64,000 nucleotides of DNA from Kibdelosporangium philippinense. Its GTDB lineage: Bacteria; Actinomycetota; Actinomycetes; Mycobacteriales; Pseudonocardiaceae. The DNA is taken from contig NZ_JAJVCN010000003.1 of NCBI RefSeq assembly GCF_021390435.2, positions 928,501 through 992,500 of the forward strand. The letters run 5' to 3'. Each line of letters starts with the position of its first letter. Positions within the stretch are counted from its first letter, which is position 1. The notes beneath the pieces were generated by a model that ran no database searches, was not told the DNA's origin, and worked only from the letters and a program-made list of their open reading frames with translations. A program made the position numbers and the translations under genes. Below, piece by piece: positions 17,889 through 25,611 of this stretch.

Positions 17889-19199
17889 GTGAACGAGATG
17901 CCGCGCAAGACCGTCGCCAGAACGGCACGGCTCGCCAGCCTCCCGTTGGGGGTCGCCAGCCGGGTAGTCGGCGGCTGGGGGAAACGGCTCGTCGGGCAGG
18001 ACGCCGCCGAAGTGAACGCCCAGATGTCTGCCAAGACCGCGGAGCAGCTGTTCGCGGTATTGGGCCAGCTCAAGGGCGGTGCGATGAAGTTCGGCCAGGC
18101 CCTGTCGGTGTTCGAGGCGGCCGTGCCGGACGACATGGCAGCGCCGTATCGGGAGGCGCTGACCAAGCTGCAGACCGCGGCGCCGCCGATGCCAGCACGG
18201 GCTACGCACCGAGTGCTCGCCGAGCAATTGGGCCGTTCGTGGCGTTCCCGGTTCGTGGAATTCGACGACCAACCAGCGGCGTCGGCGAGTATCGGTCAGG
18301 TCCATCGCGGCATTTGGCACGACGGCCGACCGGTGGCGGTGAAAGTCCAATATCCGGGCGCGGACGAAGCATTGATGTCCGATTTAAGGCAGCTTTCCCG
18401 GTTCAGCCGATTGTTTCAGGCGTTGGTGCCGGGGACCGAGATCAAGCCGCTGTTGGCCGAGCTGACCGCGCGGATGGCCGAGGAGCTCGACTACCGGCAG
18501 GAAGCGGACAACCAGCGCGCGGTCGCGGCGGCATTCGACAGCGACGAACACTTCATCGTCCCCAAAGTGATCGCCAGCGCGCCGAAAGTGCTCGTCAGCG
18601 AATGGGTGGACGGCAAACCGCTCGCCAAGATCATCCGTGCGGGGGCGAAGGAGAAGCGTGACCACGCCGGCTATCTGCTGGCGCTGTTCCACTACTCCGC
18701 GCCCGCGCGGGCAGGGATGCTGCACGCCGATCCACATCCCGGAAACTTCATGCTTGCGAAAGACGGCCGGATGTGCGTGATCGACTTCGGCGGAGTGGCC
18801 AGGCTGCCAGGCGGCACACCGGAACCGTTGGGCCGGTTGATGCGGTTCGCCATGCAGGGCGATTCCGAGAGCCTGTACGAGACGCTGCGTGCGGAGGGTT
18901 TCGTCCGGCCAGGGACCCAGGTGCCCGCCGAACACGTGCAGGCCTACCTGGCGCCGTTCATCGAGCCGCTGCTGACTGAGCGATTCCACTTCACCAGGAA
19001 GTGGATGCAGTCGCAGGCGGAGCGAGTCGGTGATCTTGGTGGGCAGGACTTCCGGACGGGGCGGTCGCTGAACCTGCCGCCGCAGTACCTGCTGATCCAC
19101 CGGGTGTTGGCGGGTACGACAGGGATCCTCTGCCAGCTCGACGCGGAGTTGCCGGTCCGCGAAATAGTCGACGAATGGCAACCCGGTTTCAAGGCCTGA
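17889..19199 (+). CDS. AarF/UbiB (ABC1/ADCK) family atypical kinase
   Basis: This 436-residue protein carries the ABC1-family signatures: a KxGQ-type motif (GGAMKFGQALS) near 60, an Ala-rich loop ASASIGQVHRG near 130, the nucleotide lysine in VAVKVQYPG, catalytic HADPHPGNF near 279 and metal-binding VIDFGGVARL near 295. UbiB-like proteins are ATPases or kinases linked to quinone or lipid metabolism. The GTG start at 17889 is the last base of the CTAG target site, so the IS has replaced the native upstream region. An in-frame ATG at 17898 is an alternative start. Expression must now come from the IS end or be lost. Confidence 0.9.
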   Translation: MNEMPRKTVARTARLASLPLGVASRVVGGWGKRLVGQDAAEVNAQMSAKTAEQLFAVLGQLKGGAMKFGQALSVFEAAVPDDMAAPYREALTKLQTAAPPMPARATHRVLAEQLGRSWRSRFVEFDDQPAASASIGQVHRGIWHDGRPVAVKVQYPGADEALMSDLRQLSRFSRLFQALVPGTEIKPLLAELTARMAEELDYRQEADNQRAVAAAFDSDEHFIVPKVIASAPKVLVSEWVDGKPLAKIIRAGAKEKRDHAGYLLALFHYSAPARAGMLHADPHPGNFMLAKDGRMCVIDFGGVARLPGGTPEPLGRLMRFAMQGDSESLYETLRAEGFVRPGTQVPAEHVQAYLAPFIEPLLTERFHFTRKWMQSQAERVGDLGGQDFRTGRSLNLPPQYLLIHRVLAGTTGILCQLDAELPVREIVDEWQPGFKA

Positions 19200-19300
19200 C
19201 CTGGAGAAAACCAGAGCCATTCGACCATAGCCACCAGAAGTTATCCACAGCAGAACCAACCCCACTTTCGGACTCAAGCCCAGATCAGCAAGATCGAAGC

Positions 19301-20197
19301 ATGACCGAAAACGAAGAATCAGTAGTCCGCCGAAGCACCCTGATGGCCGCGGGCCACTCGAACTATTCCGTGGCCCTGCGCTGCCGACCGGACGGACCAT
19401 GGCAGCAGCTCCTGCCCGGGGTGCTGTTGTTGAAAAGCGGCCCGCCGACAAGACGACAACGCCTCAAAGCAGCGGTCCTCTACGCCGGGCAAGACGCGGT
19501 GATCACCGGCATCGAATCCCTGCGATCACAAGGCTTGTACACGTTCGACACCGACGAAGTACACATCCTGGTGCCCGCATCCCGCCGCTTGTCCTCCCGT
19601 GAGTACGTACAGGTAGAACGCACATCGCGAATGCCAAGACCCCGGCTCGTCAAAGGACTGGCGGTCGCCCCACCCCACCGCGCGACCATAGACGCGGCCC
19701 GCCGAATCCGTGACCCATCAGAACGACGAGCACTGCTTTTCGCACCAATAGAAGCAGGCCTCTGCACAATCGAGCAGCTGAGAGCAGAGATAGACGCGGG
19801 AGCCCAACGCGGGACAGCGCTCCTGCGAGAACTCATGAACGAAATCCTGGCACCCCCACTAACGAGCACAGTCCAGCAAAGCTGGGCAAAACGCGTGATC
19901 AAAGAAGCACCCCTACCCCCACCAGAATGGGATGTCCCAGTGCACACAGCAGCAGGCCAAGCCATCGGAATAGCGGACGCCTGGTGGGACAGCGTGGGCC
20001 TCGCCTGGGACTTCGGCAACCAACGCGACCGCTCAATCCGCAGGAGAGAGGAAGCATTCACCAACGCTGGCCTGCACTTCGTCCGCACCACAGTCGCCGA
20101 ACTACGCAGCAACGTCGACGCCGTAGTCCTCGCCCTAGCCCGCGCATATCTGAACGCCGCCAACAGACCCCGCCCACCCGTCCAAGCCCTGACCTGA
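19301..20197 (+). CDS. AbiEi/DUF559-like hypothetical protein
   Basis: This 298-residue protein starts at ATG 19301; an upstream in-frame extension overlaps the previous gene and is less likely. The N-terminal half has a layout seen in AbiEi-type antitoxin-like proteins (TLMAAGHSNYSVALRCRPDG, QQLLPGVLLLKSGPPTRRQR, VLYAGQDAVITGIESL). The C-terminal third (ADAWWDSVGLAWDFGNQRDR, then FVRTTVAELRSNVDAVV) resembles the VSR/DUF559 nuclease-like fold of such actinobacterial proteins. Some acidic catalytic residues appear replaced. Function is unproven. No toxin partner lies beside it. Confidence 0.6.
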   Translation: MTENEESVVRRSTLMAAGHSNYSVALRCRPDGPWQQLLPGVLLLKSGPPTRRQRLKAAVLYAGQDAVITGIESLRSQGLYTFDTDEVHILVPASRRLSSREYVQVERTSRMPRPRLVKGLAVAPPHRATIDAARRIRDPSERRALLFAPIEAGLCTIEQLRAEIDAGAQRGTALLRELMNEILAPPLTSTVQQSWAKRVIKEAPLPPPEWDVPVHTAAGQAIGIADAWWDSVGLAWDFGNQRDRSIRRREEAFTNAGLHFVRTTVAELRSNVDAVVLALARAYLNAANRPRPPVQALT

Positions 20198-21291
20198 CGA
20201 CCAATCCCGAACCACACAACAGCCCGACCACGTCGTTCCACACACACCACGCCTACCCCAAACAATCAAACGGCCTACCCAGCCATCCACGTACCCGACC
20301 CAACAACGCCGAATCTTTACCCAAACCGCCCCAACACAGCCGACAAACCAACCAACCCACCCACGCGCCCGCCCCAACAACCCCAACACCCACCGTCACC
20401 CGCAAACACAGCCGACAACCCATCCCGGCCACCCACACGCGCCCAACCCAACAACCCACACGACAACACCAAACCAAGCAGCACCCCAACCAGCCCTCTA
20501 CCTCAGAACAGCCACACGCCCATCCCGCTCCCGGCGTAACCCATCACCGAACTAAGCGCCTCACCGCACCGCCCAACAATCAACCCACCATTCCACTCAC
20601 CAAGGCACCGCCACCCTCACTCACACCCAACTCGACCCACCCGCGTGGCAACAACGAACCCGCAATGCCGCCAACAGCCAACCGGCCCTGGCCACCGACA
20701 GCCCCAGCCATGATGAACACATCCGAAACCCGATATCCCATCGCAGGAGGCCGAACAAATGACGACAGCGGAGATCGAGTCGGCCCCGAGTGTTTACGGT
20801 TTCCCAGGGCAGATGCTCGGCACCTATCTCGCCGGGCTGGTGACCAAAGGCGAACCATCCAGCCTGACACACAAGGAAACTGCCAAACCACAGCCCGCTG
20901 TGACGCCGAGGGAGTGGCCACAGTGGAGCGTTGGGATCCCGCAGACATCACCGCACCACCGTCCGTCGCGCCAACCAACGCACACGGCCCCGCTGGTCAC
21001 CAACCGGCGGCGAAGGCCAGGCCCGGAACGCCCTCAGGTGACCCGTCCTGGACTGCCCGGATCCTTAGCCCTGACACACGAAGTCCCGACCGGAACCCAA
21101 GTCGTTTCCCGCACGATGCCTCGGGCAGCAAGGCCTTCATGACCGCAGCGGTGTTCGACCAAACTTTGATCATCACCGATTGGGGGTGCGCTAGCCCCGC
21201 TGGCTGGACAAACACATCATCAGCCAGAAGTGTCGATTCCAGGCGAAGCCGTTCGTGTAAGGGGTGAAGGCCGATTCAAGGAGGACACACC
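20198..21291. other. Cytosine-rich, gene-poor stretch
   Basis: About 1.1 kb have no convincing gene. From about 20200 to 20650 the plus strand is extremely poor in G and made of C and A runs (CCCAACA, CCACCC). Open frames there give low-complexity Pro/Thr/His or Gly/Val text and are probably artefacts of composition. A 127-codon frame at 20759-21142 starts MTTAEIESAPSVYGFPGQ but soon becomes low-complexity. Confidence 0.6.
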
Positions 21292-21642
21292 ATGCAGCAG
21301 TACATGCTGACGATCTACCAACCCGACGGCGATCCGCCGCCGCCCGAGGTCCTTGACCCGATCATGCGGGAGCTCGACACGCTCAACCAGGAAATCAGGG
21401 ATGCGGGCGCCTGGGTGTTCGCCGGCGGGCTACACCCGCCGGGAACAGCGACCGTGTTGCACCACAAGGACGGCGACACGCTCGTCACTGATGGGCCGTT
21501 CGTCGAGGGGAAAGAGCACATCGGCGGGTTCACCGTGATCCAGGCACCCGATCTGGACGCGGCGCTGGAGTGGGGCCGCAAACTCACGAAGGTGCTCGGT
21601 CTACCGATCGAAGTCAGGCCGATGTACTGGGGGCACTGCTAA
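21292..21642 (+). CDS. YCII-related (DGPF-domain) protein
   Basis: This 116-residue YCII/DGPF-family protein contains the signature VTDGPFVEGKEHIGGFTVIQ near 64-83 and the N-terminal MQQYMLTIYQPDG. The fold is a small ferredoxin-like barrel of unknown activity. In actinobacteria these genes often sit beside ECF sigma factors, but none is adjacent here. A clear AAGGAGGA ribosome-binding site at about 21278-21285 fixes the ATG at 21292. Confidence 0.9.
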   Translation: MQQYMLTIYQPDGDPPPPEVLDPIMRELDTLNQEIRDAGAWVFAGGLHPPGTATVLHHKDGDTLVTDGPFVEGKEHIGGFTVIQAPDLDAALEWGRKLTKVLGLPIEVRPMYWGHC

Positions 21643-21647
21643 ATCGA

Positions 21648-21839
21648 TCACCAGTATTCCTCCGGCAGCTTGCCCTCGATGTCTCGTACGTGCGCGCGGG
21701 CGCACGTCGGGCACAGCCAGGTCATGCGGTCGTTGGATCGCTCGGAAACCCAAGCCAGAGCCTCCATCGGTGCGGCGGACGACTTCGATCTGCCGCACCG
21801 GGAGCACGTCGCTTCACTCACCCGGAGAACATAGAGCAT
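21648..21839 (-). CDS. Small zinc-ribbon-like protein
   Basis: This 63-residue protein (or 57 from the GTG at 21821) has two CxxC pairs, TCSRCGR and LCPTCARAH, separated by about 28 residues. That spacing suits one structural zinc site. It ends DIEGKLPEEYW. It is convergent with the YCII gene and lies downstream of the methyltransferase on the same strand. I recognise no named family. Confidence 0.7.
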   Translation of the reverse strand: MLYVLRVSEATCSRCGRSKSSAAPMEALAWVSERSNDRMTWLCPTCARAHVRDIEGKLPEEYW

Positions 21840-21880
21840 GCCCGCTCAGTGGGACGCGGGTGAATGCGCCGGACGCCGGT

Positions 21881-22762
21881 TCAGCCGCGTCGGCCCAGGT
21901 TGATGGTGCCTGAGGCCAGGTAGAACAGGTCGTCGCGGGCGCCGATGAACGCGGAGTCGGCCGGATCGAGCAGACGCGCGAGCGCGATCCGGTCGTCCTC
22001 AGCCAACCGGTCGACGCCGACCTCGGCCATGAACGCCAACCATTTGACCGCCGCGGTACGTACGTCATCCGACACAGGCGCCGGATGGTCGATCAAGTAA
22101 CTGAAGGAGGTGACGCCGGTCAGTCCAGCGTCCACAAGGGACCGCGTCCAGCCGACCGGGAGACGCACGGATCCGGGGATGTCCGTGCGCATCTGAGCGA
22201 ACCACGCTTTGGCTGCCGCGGTCAGCCGGTCGATGAGCCCTGGCTCGCCGACGCCAAGATCCCAAGGCAGGCACTGGGTTCCGAGCCCGCCTTCGGCAAG
22301 CGCGAGCCAGCCGCCCTGCGCAAGCAAGCCGGCCAACCGGTTGACGCCTTCCTGCTGGTCACGCAGGTGATGCACGACCGAGGAAGCCCAAACCAGTTCG
22401 GCTGAGGGCAGCCGAGTGCCGAGTTCGTCGCTGGCCGCGTCACCGAGCACGGTGTCCACTTTGACTGTCGCACCTGGACCGGACAGTGCGGTGTGGACGT
22501 GATCTGTTGCCGCGTCGAGAAGTTCTTCGACGGCGTCGACCAGGACAAGGCGCCCACCACCGCGCGCACGAAGGGCAAGGCCAAGCTGCGCGGCCATCCC
22601 GCCCGCACCGGACCCGACGTCGATGACGGTGGCGCCGGGGTTCAGCATGGCGACAAGGCGATCGGCTGTGCCGCGGTTCGCCTCTGCGCCAATGGCGTCA
22701 CGGCGTCGCAGGTCAGCGAGCCGTGCGGTCCAATCGAAGTCGTCGTGAGTGTGCACGCCCAT
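21881..22762 (-). CDS. Class I SAM-dependent methyltransferase
   Basis: This 293-residue methyltransferase has motif I VIDVGSGAGGMAAQLGLAL near 45-63, the acidic residue ending strand 2 in LVLVDAVEE near 75, and a motif IV-like AELVWASSVVHHLRD near 127. The substrate is unknown. The N-terminal HDDFDWTARLADLRRRD is typical of actinobacterial methyltransferases of the Methyltransf_25/12 type. It is monocistronic or followed by the zinc-ribbon gene. A hairpin upstream separates it from the whiB7 operon. Confidence 0.88.
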   Translation of the reverse strand: MGVHTHDDFDWTARLADLRRRDAIGAEANRGTADRLVAMLNPGATVIDVGSGAGGMAAQLGLALRARGGGRLVLVDAVEELLDAATDHVHTALSGPGATVKVDTVLGDAASDELGTRLPSAELVWASSVVHHLRDQQEGVNRLAGLLAQGGWLALAEGGLGTQCLPWDLGVGEPGLIDRLTAAAKAWFAQMRTDIPGSVRLPVGWTRSLVDAGLTGVTSFSYLIDHPAPVSDDVRTAAVKWLAFMAEVGVDRLAEDDRIALARLLDPADSAFIGARDDLFYLASGTINLGRRG

Positions 22763-22781
22763 GGCTACTACTTAACCAAAA

Positions 22782-22813
22782 GACGGGTGCCCGTCCGAAG
22801 ACGAGCACCCGTC
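22782..22813 (-). terminator. Hairpin ending the whiB7 operon
   Basis: GACGGGTGC at 22782-22790 and GCACCCGTC at 22805-22813 form a 9-bp perfect stem between the 68-residue gene and the methyltransferase start. A TTTTGG run follows on the minus strand. Confidence 0.7.
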
Positions 22814-22830
22814 GGCAGGTTCGCTCTCGA

Positions 22831-23037
22831 TCAGAGCGAGGATGCCGCGCGTTCAGCGCGCTTTGCCGCCCACTGCGACACCCGGTTCCACCGCTTCGCG
22901 GTGGTCAGACGGCGGACCAGACGCAACTTGCTCGCTGCCTGTTCCGCCTCACGCATTCGAGATCTTGCAAGATCTTCGTAGAGCAACATCGAGTTGACAC
23001 CCTTTGGGAAAACTGCGTGTTCCGTTATCGAGGTCAT
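22831..23037 (-). CDS. Small basic protein coupled to whiB7
   Basis: This 68-residue, Arg/Lys/Ala-rich protein has a helical C-terminus (LVRRLTTAKRWNRVSQWAAK). Its ATG overlaps the whiB7 stop as ATGA, so it is probably co-translated with whiB7. No family or motif was recognised. It lacks cysteines and membrane segments. It may be an accessory to the WhiB7 regulon or a partner protein; that is inference from position only. Confidence 0.7.
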   Translation of the reverse strand: MTSITEHAVFPKGVNSMLLYEDLARSRMREAEQAASKLRLVRRLTTAKRWNRVSQWAAKRAERAASSL

Positions 23038-23405
23038 GCCGCTGCCCCCTGCGCGCTCGCCGCGACAGTCGCGTCCTTACGCGGACGGCCACGCGGCCTC
23101 TTCCGCGCGATGACGACACCGCGCTCGAAGATCTCGCCACCCCAGACGCCCCACGGCTCGTGCCGTGCGACCGCACCGGCCAAGCACTCGGCCCGGACGG
23201 GGCAGCTTCCGCAAAGCGCCTTCGCCTTCTCGAGGTCGGCTGGTGCCTCTGCGAACCAGAGGTCAGGGTTGATGGCTGAACGGCAAGGCAAGTCGAGCCC
23301 TGCCAGGGGTGCAGCGTCGAGCAGGCCGGTCATTCCCGCCTCCGCCAGGTCGATGGGGTTGTCAGTTGATCTGTCCTCGGTCTGAGGTACAGCGATCGGA
23401 GACAT
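23034..23405 (-). CDS. whiB7: WhiB7-type redox-sensing transcriptional regulator
   Basis: This 123-residue WhiB protein has the four iron-sulfur cysteines: LPCRSAINPDLWF near 41, then CGSCPVRAEC near 65-74. It also has the turn motif GVWGGEIFERG and a C-terminal AT-hook, KRPRGRPRKDA, that identifies the WhiB7/WblC group. WhiB7 works with the primary sigma factor to switch on ribosome-targeting antibiotic resistance genes. Upstream is a long leader with an ORF, a palindrome and a strong terminator hairpin. That arrangement fits the antibiotic-responsive attenuation known for whiB7. Its stop overlaps a small gene. Confidence 0.95.
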   Translation of the reverse strand: MSPIAVPQTEDRSTDNPIDLAEAGMTGLLDAAPLAGLDLPCRSAINPDLWFAEAPADLEKAKALCGSCPVRAECLAGAVARHEPWGVWGGEIFERGVVIARKRPRGRPRKDATVAASAQGAAA

Positions 23406-23467
23406 GAAGTGGAGCTCCTGTCATCAATCTGTGTGGTGTGCTGGTTTTCTTGTGGGACAACAAAAAA

Positions 23468-23509
23468 CACGAAGGCCGCGGATCCGATTCCGGGTCCGCG
23501 GCCTTCGTG
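23468..23509 (-). promoter_or_regulatory. Transcription attenuator in the whiB7 leader
   Basis: A 15-bp perfect stem, CACGAAGGCCGCGGA with TCCGCGGCCTTCGTG, is followed on the minus strand by GTTTTTTGTTG. It is a strong intrinsic terminator about 65 bp before the whiB7 start, oriented to stop whiB7 transcription. A second palindrome, CCTGACCTAGGTCAGG at 23523-23538, overlaps the stop codon of the leader ORF just upstream. It could compete for folding. Confidence 0.88.
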
Positions 23510-23528
23510 AGCCTTGAGGGTTCCTGAC

Positions 23529-23762
23529 CTAGGTCAGGTCCTTCTGCGCTCCTGCGCGGACAAGGAAGTACGGAAAATCGCCAGTTCGGACTGTGGGCAC
23601 AGCGGTGCCTGGGATCACGATGTGCGTGCGCTCGGCCATGTGTCCGCCCCGCAGCCGGAGGCTGCGCAGCTGCTCATTGGCTTGCTGCCATGCGGCAGGC
23701 TTCAGCGAGCCTTTGGACAACGGGAGGCCGGGAGCGTCACAGATGATCGTGTAGTTCTTCAC
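23529..23762 (-). CDS. Leader ORF upstream of whiB7
   Basis: This 77-codon minus-strand frame starts at a GTG after a G-rich ribosome-binding region. It ends with a TAG in the centre of a 16-bp palindrome, about 20 nt before the attenuator hairpin. Third codon positions are G/C-rich, supporting translation. It contains an internal Met (MAERTHIVIPG) that could start a shorter 36-residue peptide. Ribosome stalling on this ORF could release the terminator when antibiotics are present, as described for whiB7 leaders. No protein family was recognised. Confidence 0.55.
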   Translation of the reverse strand: MKNYTIICDAPGLPLSKGSLKPAAWQQANEQLRSLRLRGGHMAERTHIVIPGTAVPTVRTGDFPYFLVRAGAQKDLT

Positions 23763-24016
23763 CGTGGACTCGCCCCCCTTCTCTACCGTTGTCCCCCGCC
23801 GGGGGAGACTTCGAAAGTCCTCGGGCCTTCTCGACCCGGCTAATGCAGGTTATTAGTGGCGCAGGTGTCGCCGCAACAGGTTTTTGACAGAATCTGGTGA
23901 CGCCGGTCACATCACCGCCCGATTGGGCGACACAGCCCGCCAACCAGGGCGTTTTTACGGTTGCCAACCGGTCACCGGCAGTCCATCGTCACCGCCACGC
24001 AAGCACAGGGGAGAGC

Positions 24017-24424
24017 ATGGACAAGAAGCTGTCGCTCGAACAGATCGAGAACAACGCATGGGGCGAAGCACCAGCAGACGCAACCGGTCTAATGAGGACG
24101 GTCTACAACCTGCGCGGCAAGCCAATCGGCGAACTGGAACCGGGAGACATCAGAACCCTGCTCAGCCAGCAGGAAGGAATCAAAATCCTGCTGCCCGCAG
24201 CACTGGACCTGCTGGAGTCCGAGCCGCTGATGGACGCCAGCTACTACGCGGGCGACCTCCTGGCGGCAGTACTGCGCCTCCCCCAGTCCCATTGGACCGC
24301 GAACCCAACGAACCGAACGAGAATCGAAGAAATCATCAAGCGCGCGAAGCACATGCTCGACCTAGACGAAGACCTCTCGACGCCGAACAAGGCAATAGAG
24401 GAAGCGGTCGAGAACTTCACCTGA
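24017..24424 (+). CDS. CdiI-type contact-dependent inhibition immunity protein
   Basis: This 135-residue protein, from the ATG at 24017 after GGGGAGAG, resembles the CdiI immunity family annotated in actinobacteria. It has LEQIENNAWGEAPADATGLM, then LRGKPIGELEPGDIRTLLSQ, then LLPAALDLLESEPLMDASYY with GDLLAAVL. The layout, in which a W-G-PAD-T-L motif leads into an LxPxDxRxLL segment, is the basis of the call. Such proteins neutralise secreted toxin tips. No CdiA-like or polymorphic toxin gene is nearby, so it looks orphan. The open frame extends upstream without a better start. Confidence 0.7.
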   Translation: MDKKLSLEQIENNAWGEAPADATGLMRTVYNLRGKPIGELEPGDIRTLLSQQEGIKILLPAALDLLESEPLMDASYYAGDLLAAVLRLPQSHWTANPTNRTRIEEIIKRAKHMLDLDEDLSTPNKAIEEAVENFT

Positions 24425-24749
24425 GCCGCGCACGATCCCAAACTCGCGCCGAAGCGCGGCGGCCAAGACCACCAGGTCGGCCGCCGCGGCTTCACGCTTC
24501 GCGAATGGCACGGCCACCATCCACACTTTCGACGCCGAGATCCTCCGCCGAGCCGACCCCAAGCCATGCCACCCCAGCTAAGCCGAGCCGAGCTAGCCGC
24601 GTGACCGCGAACCTCGCCGCCCGAACGCAAACACGGCCACCAACCTCGTCCCCTCCCCCTCAACGTGTAGTTGCGCATCTCCTATCGCGCGCTAAAGTGA
24701 ACTAGTCGTTCAGTTTAGTTACGGCATCACTCACTGGAAGGACCACACC
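24425..24749. other. Intergenic region with candidate TetR operator
   Basis: About 320 bp of C/A-rich sequence hold no convincing gene. Short open frames on both strands are compositional. The last 60 bp contain the promoter region of the aldo/keto reductase operon. Confidence 0.6.
24698..24712 (+). promoter_or_regulatory. Candidate operator of the TetR regulator
   Basis: TGAAC-TAGTC-GTTCA is a perfect inverted repeat with 5-bp arms and a 5-bp centre, located 38 bp before the first gene of the operon that encodes a TetR regulator. A second partial arm set, AACTA with TAGTT, brackets it. An ASTK-rich promoter cannot be defined exactly. Autorepression by the TetR protein at 26423 is inferred. 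Confidence 0.5.
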
Positions 24750-25607
24750 GTGACCACGATGGCTCAAGCCTCGGGGACCTTCGCGATCGGCGGAGATCTC
24801 ACGGTCAACCGCCTCGGCTTCGGGGCCATGCGGATCACCGGACCAGGTATCTGGGGCGATCCGAAGGACCCCGAAGAGGCACTGCGCGTCCTGCGCCGGG
24901 CGGTGGAGCTTGGCGTCAACTTCATCGACACGGCTGACGCATACGGCCCGATCGTCTCCGAGCAGCTCATCAAGAAGGCACTGCACCCGTACGCGGACGA
25001 CCTCGTCATCGCGACCAAGGGCGGATTCACCAGGCAGGGCCCTGGCGAATGGACAGCGCTCGGCCGTCCCGAATACCTCAAGCAGCAGGCCGAGCTGAGC
25101 CTCCGACACCTCGGACTTGAGCGGATCGACCTGTATCAGCTGCACCGGATTGACCCGACGGTCCCGCTCGAAGACCAGATCGGCGCGCTGAAGGAACTGC
25201 AGGAGCAAGGCAAGATCCGGCACATCGGCCTGAGCGAGGTCTCGGTCGCCGATGTCGAAGCGGCTAGCGAGATCGCGCCGATCGTGTCCGTGCAAAACCT
25301 TTACAACCTGACCAACCGGTCGGCCGAGGAACTGCTGGACTACTCCACTGCCAACGGCATCGGGTTCATCCCGTGGAACCCGCTCGCGGTCGGCAAGCTG
25401 GCCACGCAAAGCAGCCCGCTGGCCAAGTTCGCCGAGCAGCACAAGGCGACCCCGTCGCAGCTGGCGCTGGCCTGGCTGCTGAAGCGCTCGCCGGTAATGC
25501 TGCCCATCCCAGGCACGTCAACGGTCGCGCACCTTGAGGACAACATGGCGGGCGCGGGCGTCGAGCTCACTGACGACGAATTCGAAGTTCTGACCAAGGC
25601 GGTCTGA
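24750..25607 (+). CDS. Aldo/keto reductase
   Basis: This 285-residue AKR-fold oxidoreductase has catalytic Asp and Tyr in NFIDTADAYGPIVSEQLIKK near 54-60, Lys in LVIATKGGF near 87, His in LYQLHRIDPTVP near 129, and an NADPH-binding C-terminal IPGTSTVAHLEDNM. It probably reduces aldehydes or ketones with NADPH. The start is GTG at 24750 preceded by GAAGGA; an ATG at 24759 is an alternative. The SDR gene begins 4 bp after its stop, so this is an operon of two oxidoreductases with their TetR regulator. Confidence 0.93.
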   Translation: MTTMAQASGTFAIGGDLTVNRLGFGAMRITGPGIWGDPKDPEEALRVLRRAVELGVNFIDTADAYGPIVSEQLIKKALHPYADDLVIATKGGFTRQGPGEWTALGRPEYLKQQAELSLRHLGLERIDLYQLHRIDPTVPLEDQIGALKELQEQGKIRHIGLSEVSVADVEAASEIAPIVSVQNLYNLTNRSAEELLDYSTANGIGFIPWNPLAVGKLATQSSPLAKFAEQHKATPSQLALAWLLKRSPVMLPIPGTSTVAHLEDNMAGAGVELTDDEFEVLTKAV

Positions 25608-25611
25608 CGGC

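Noticed and set aside
19927..21267. 446-codon plus-strand open frame
   Set aside because: Mostly Pro/Thr/His low complexity from C/A-rich DNA, and overlaps the AbiEi-like gene out of frame.
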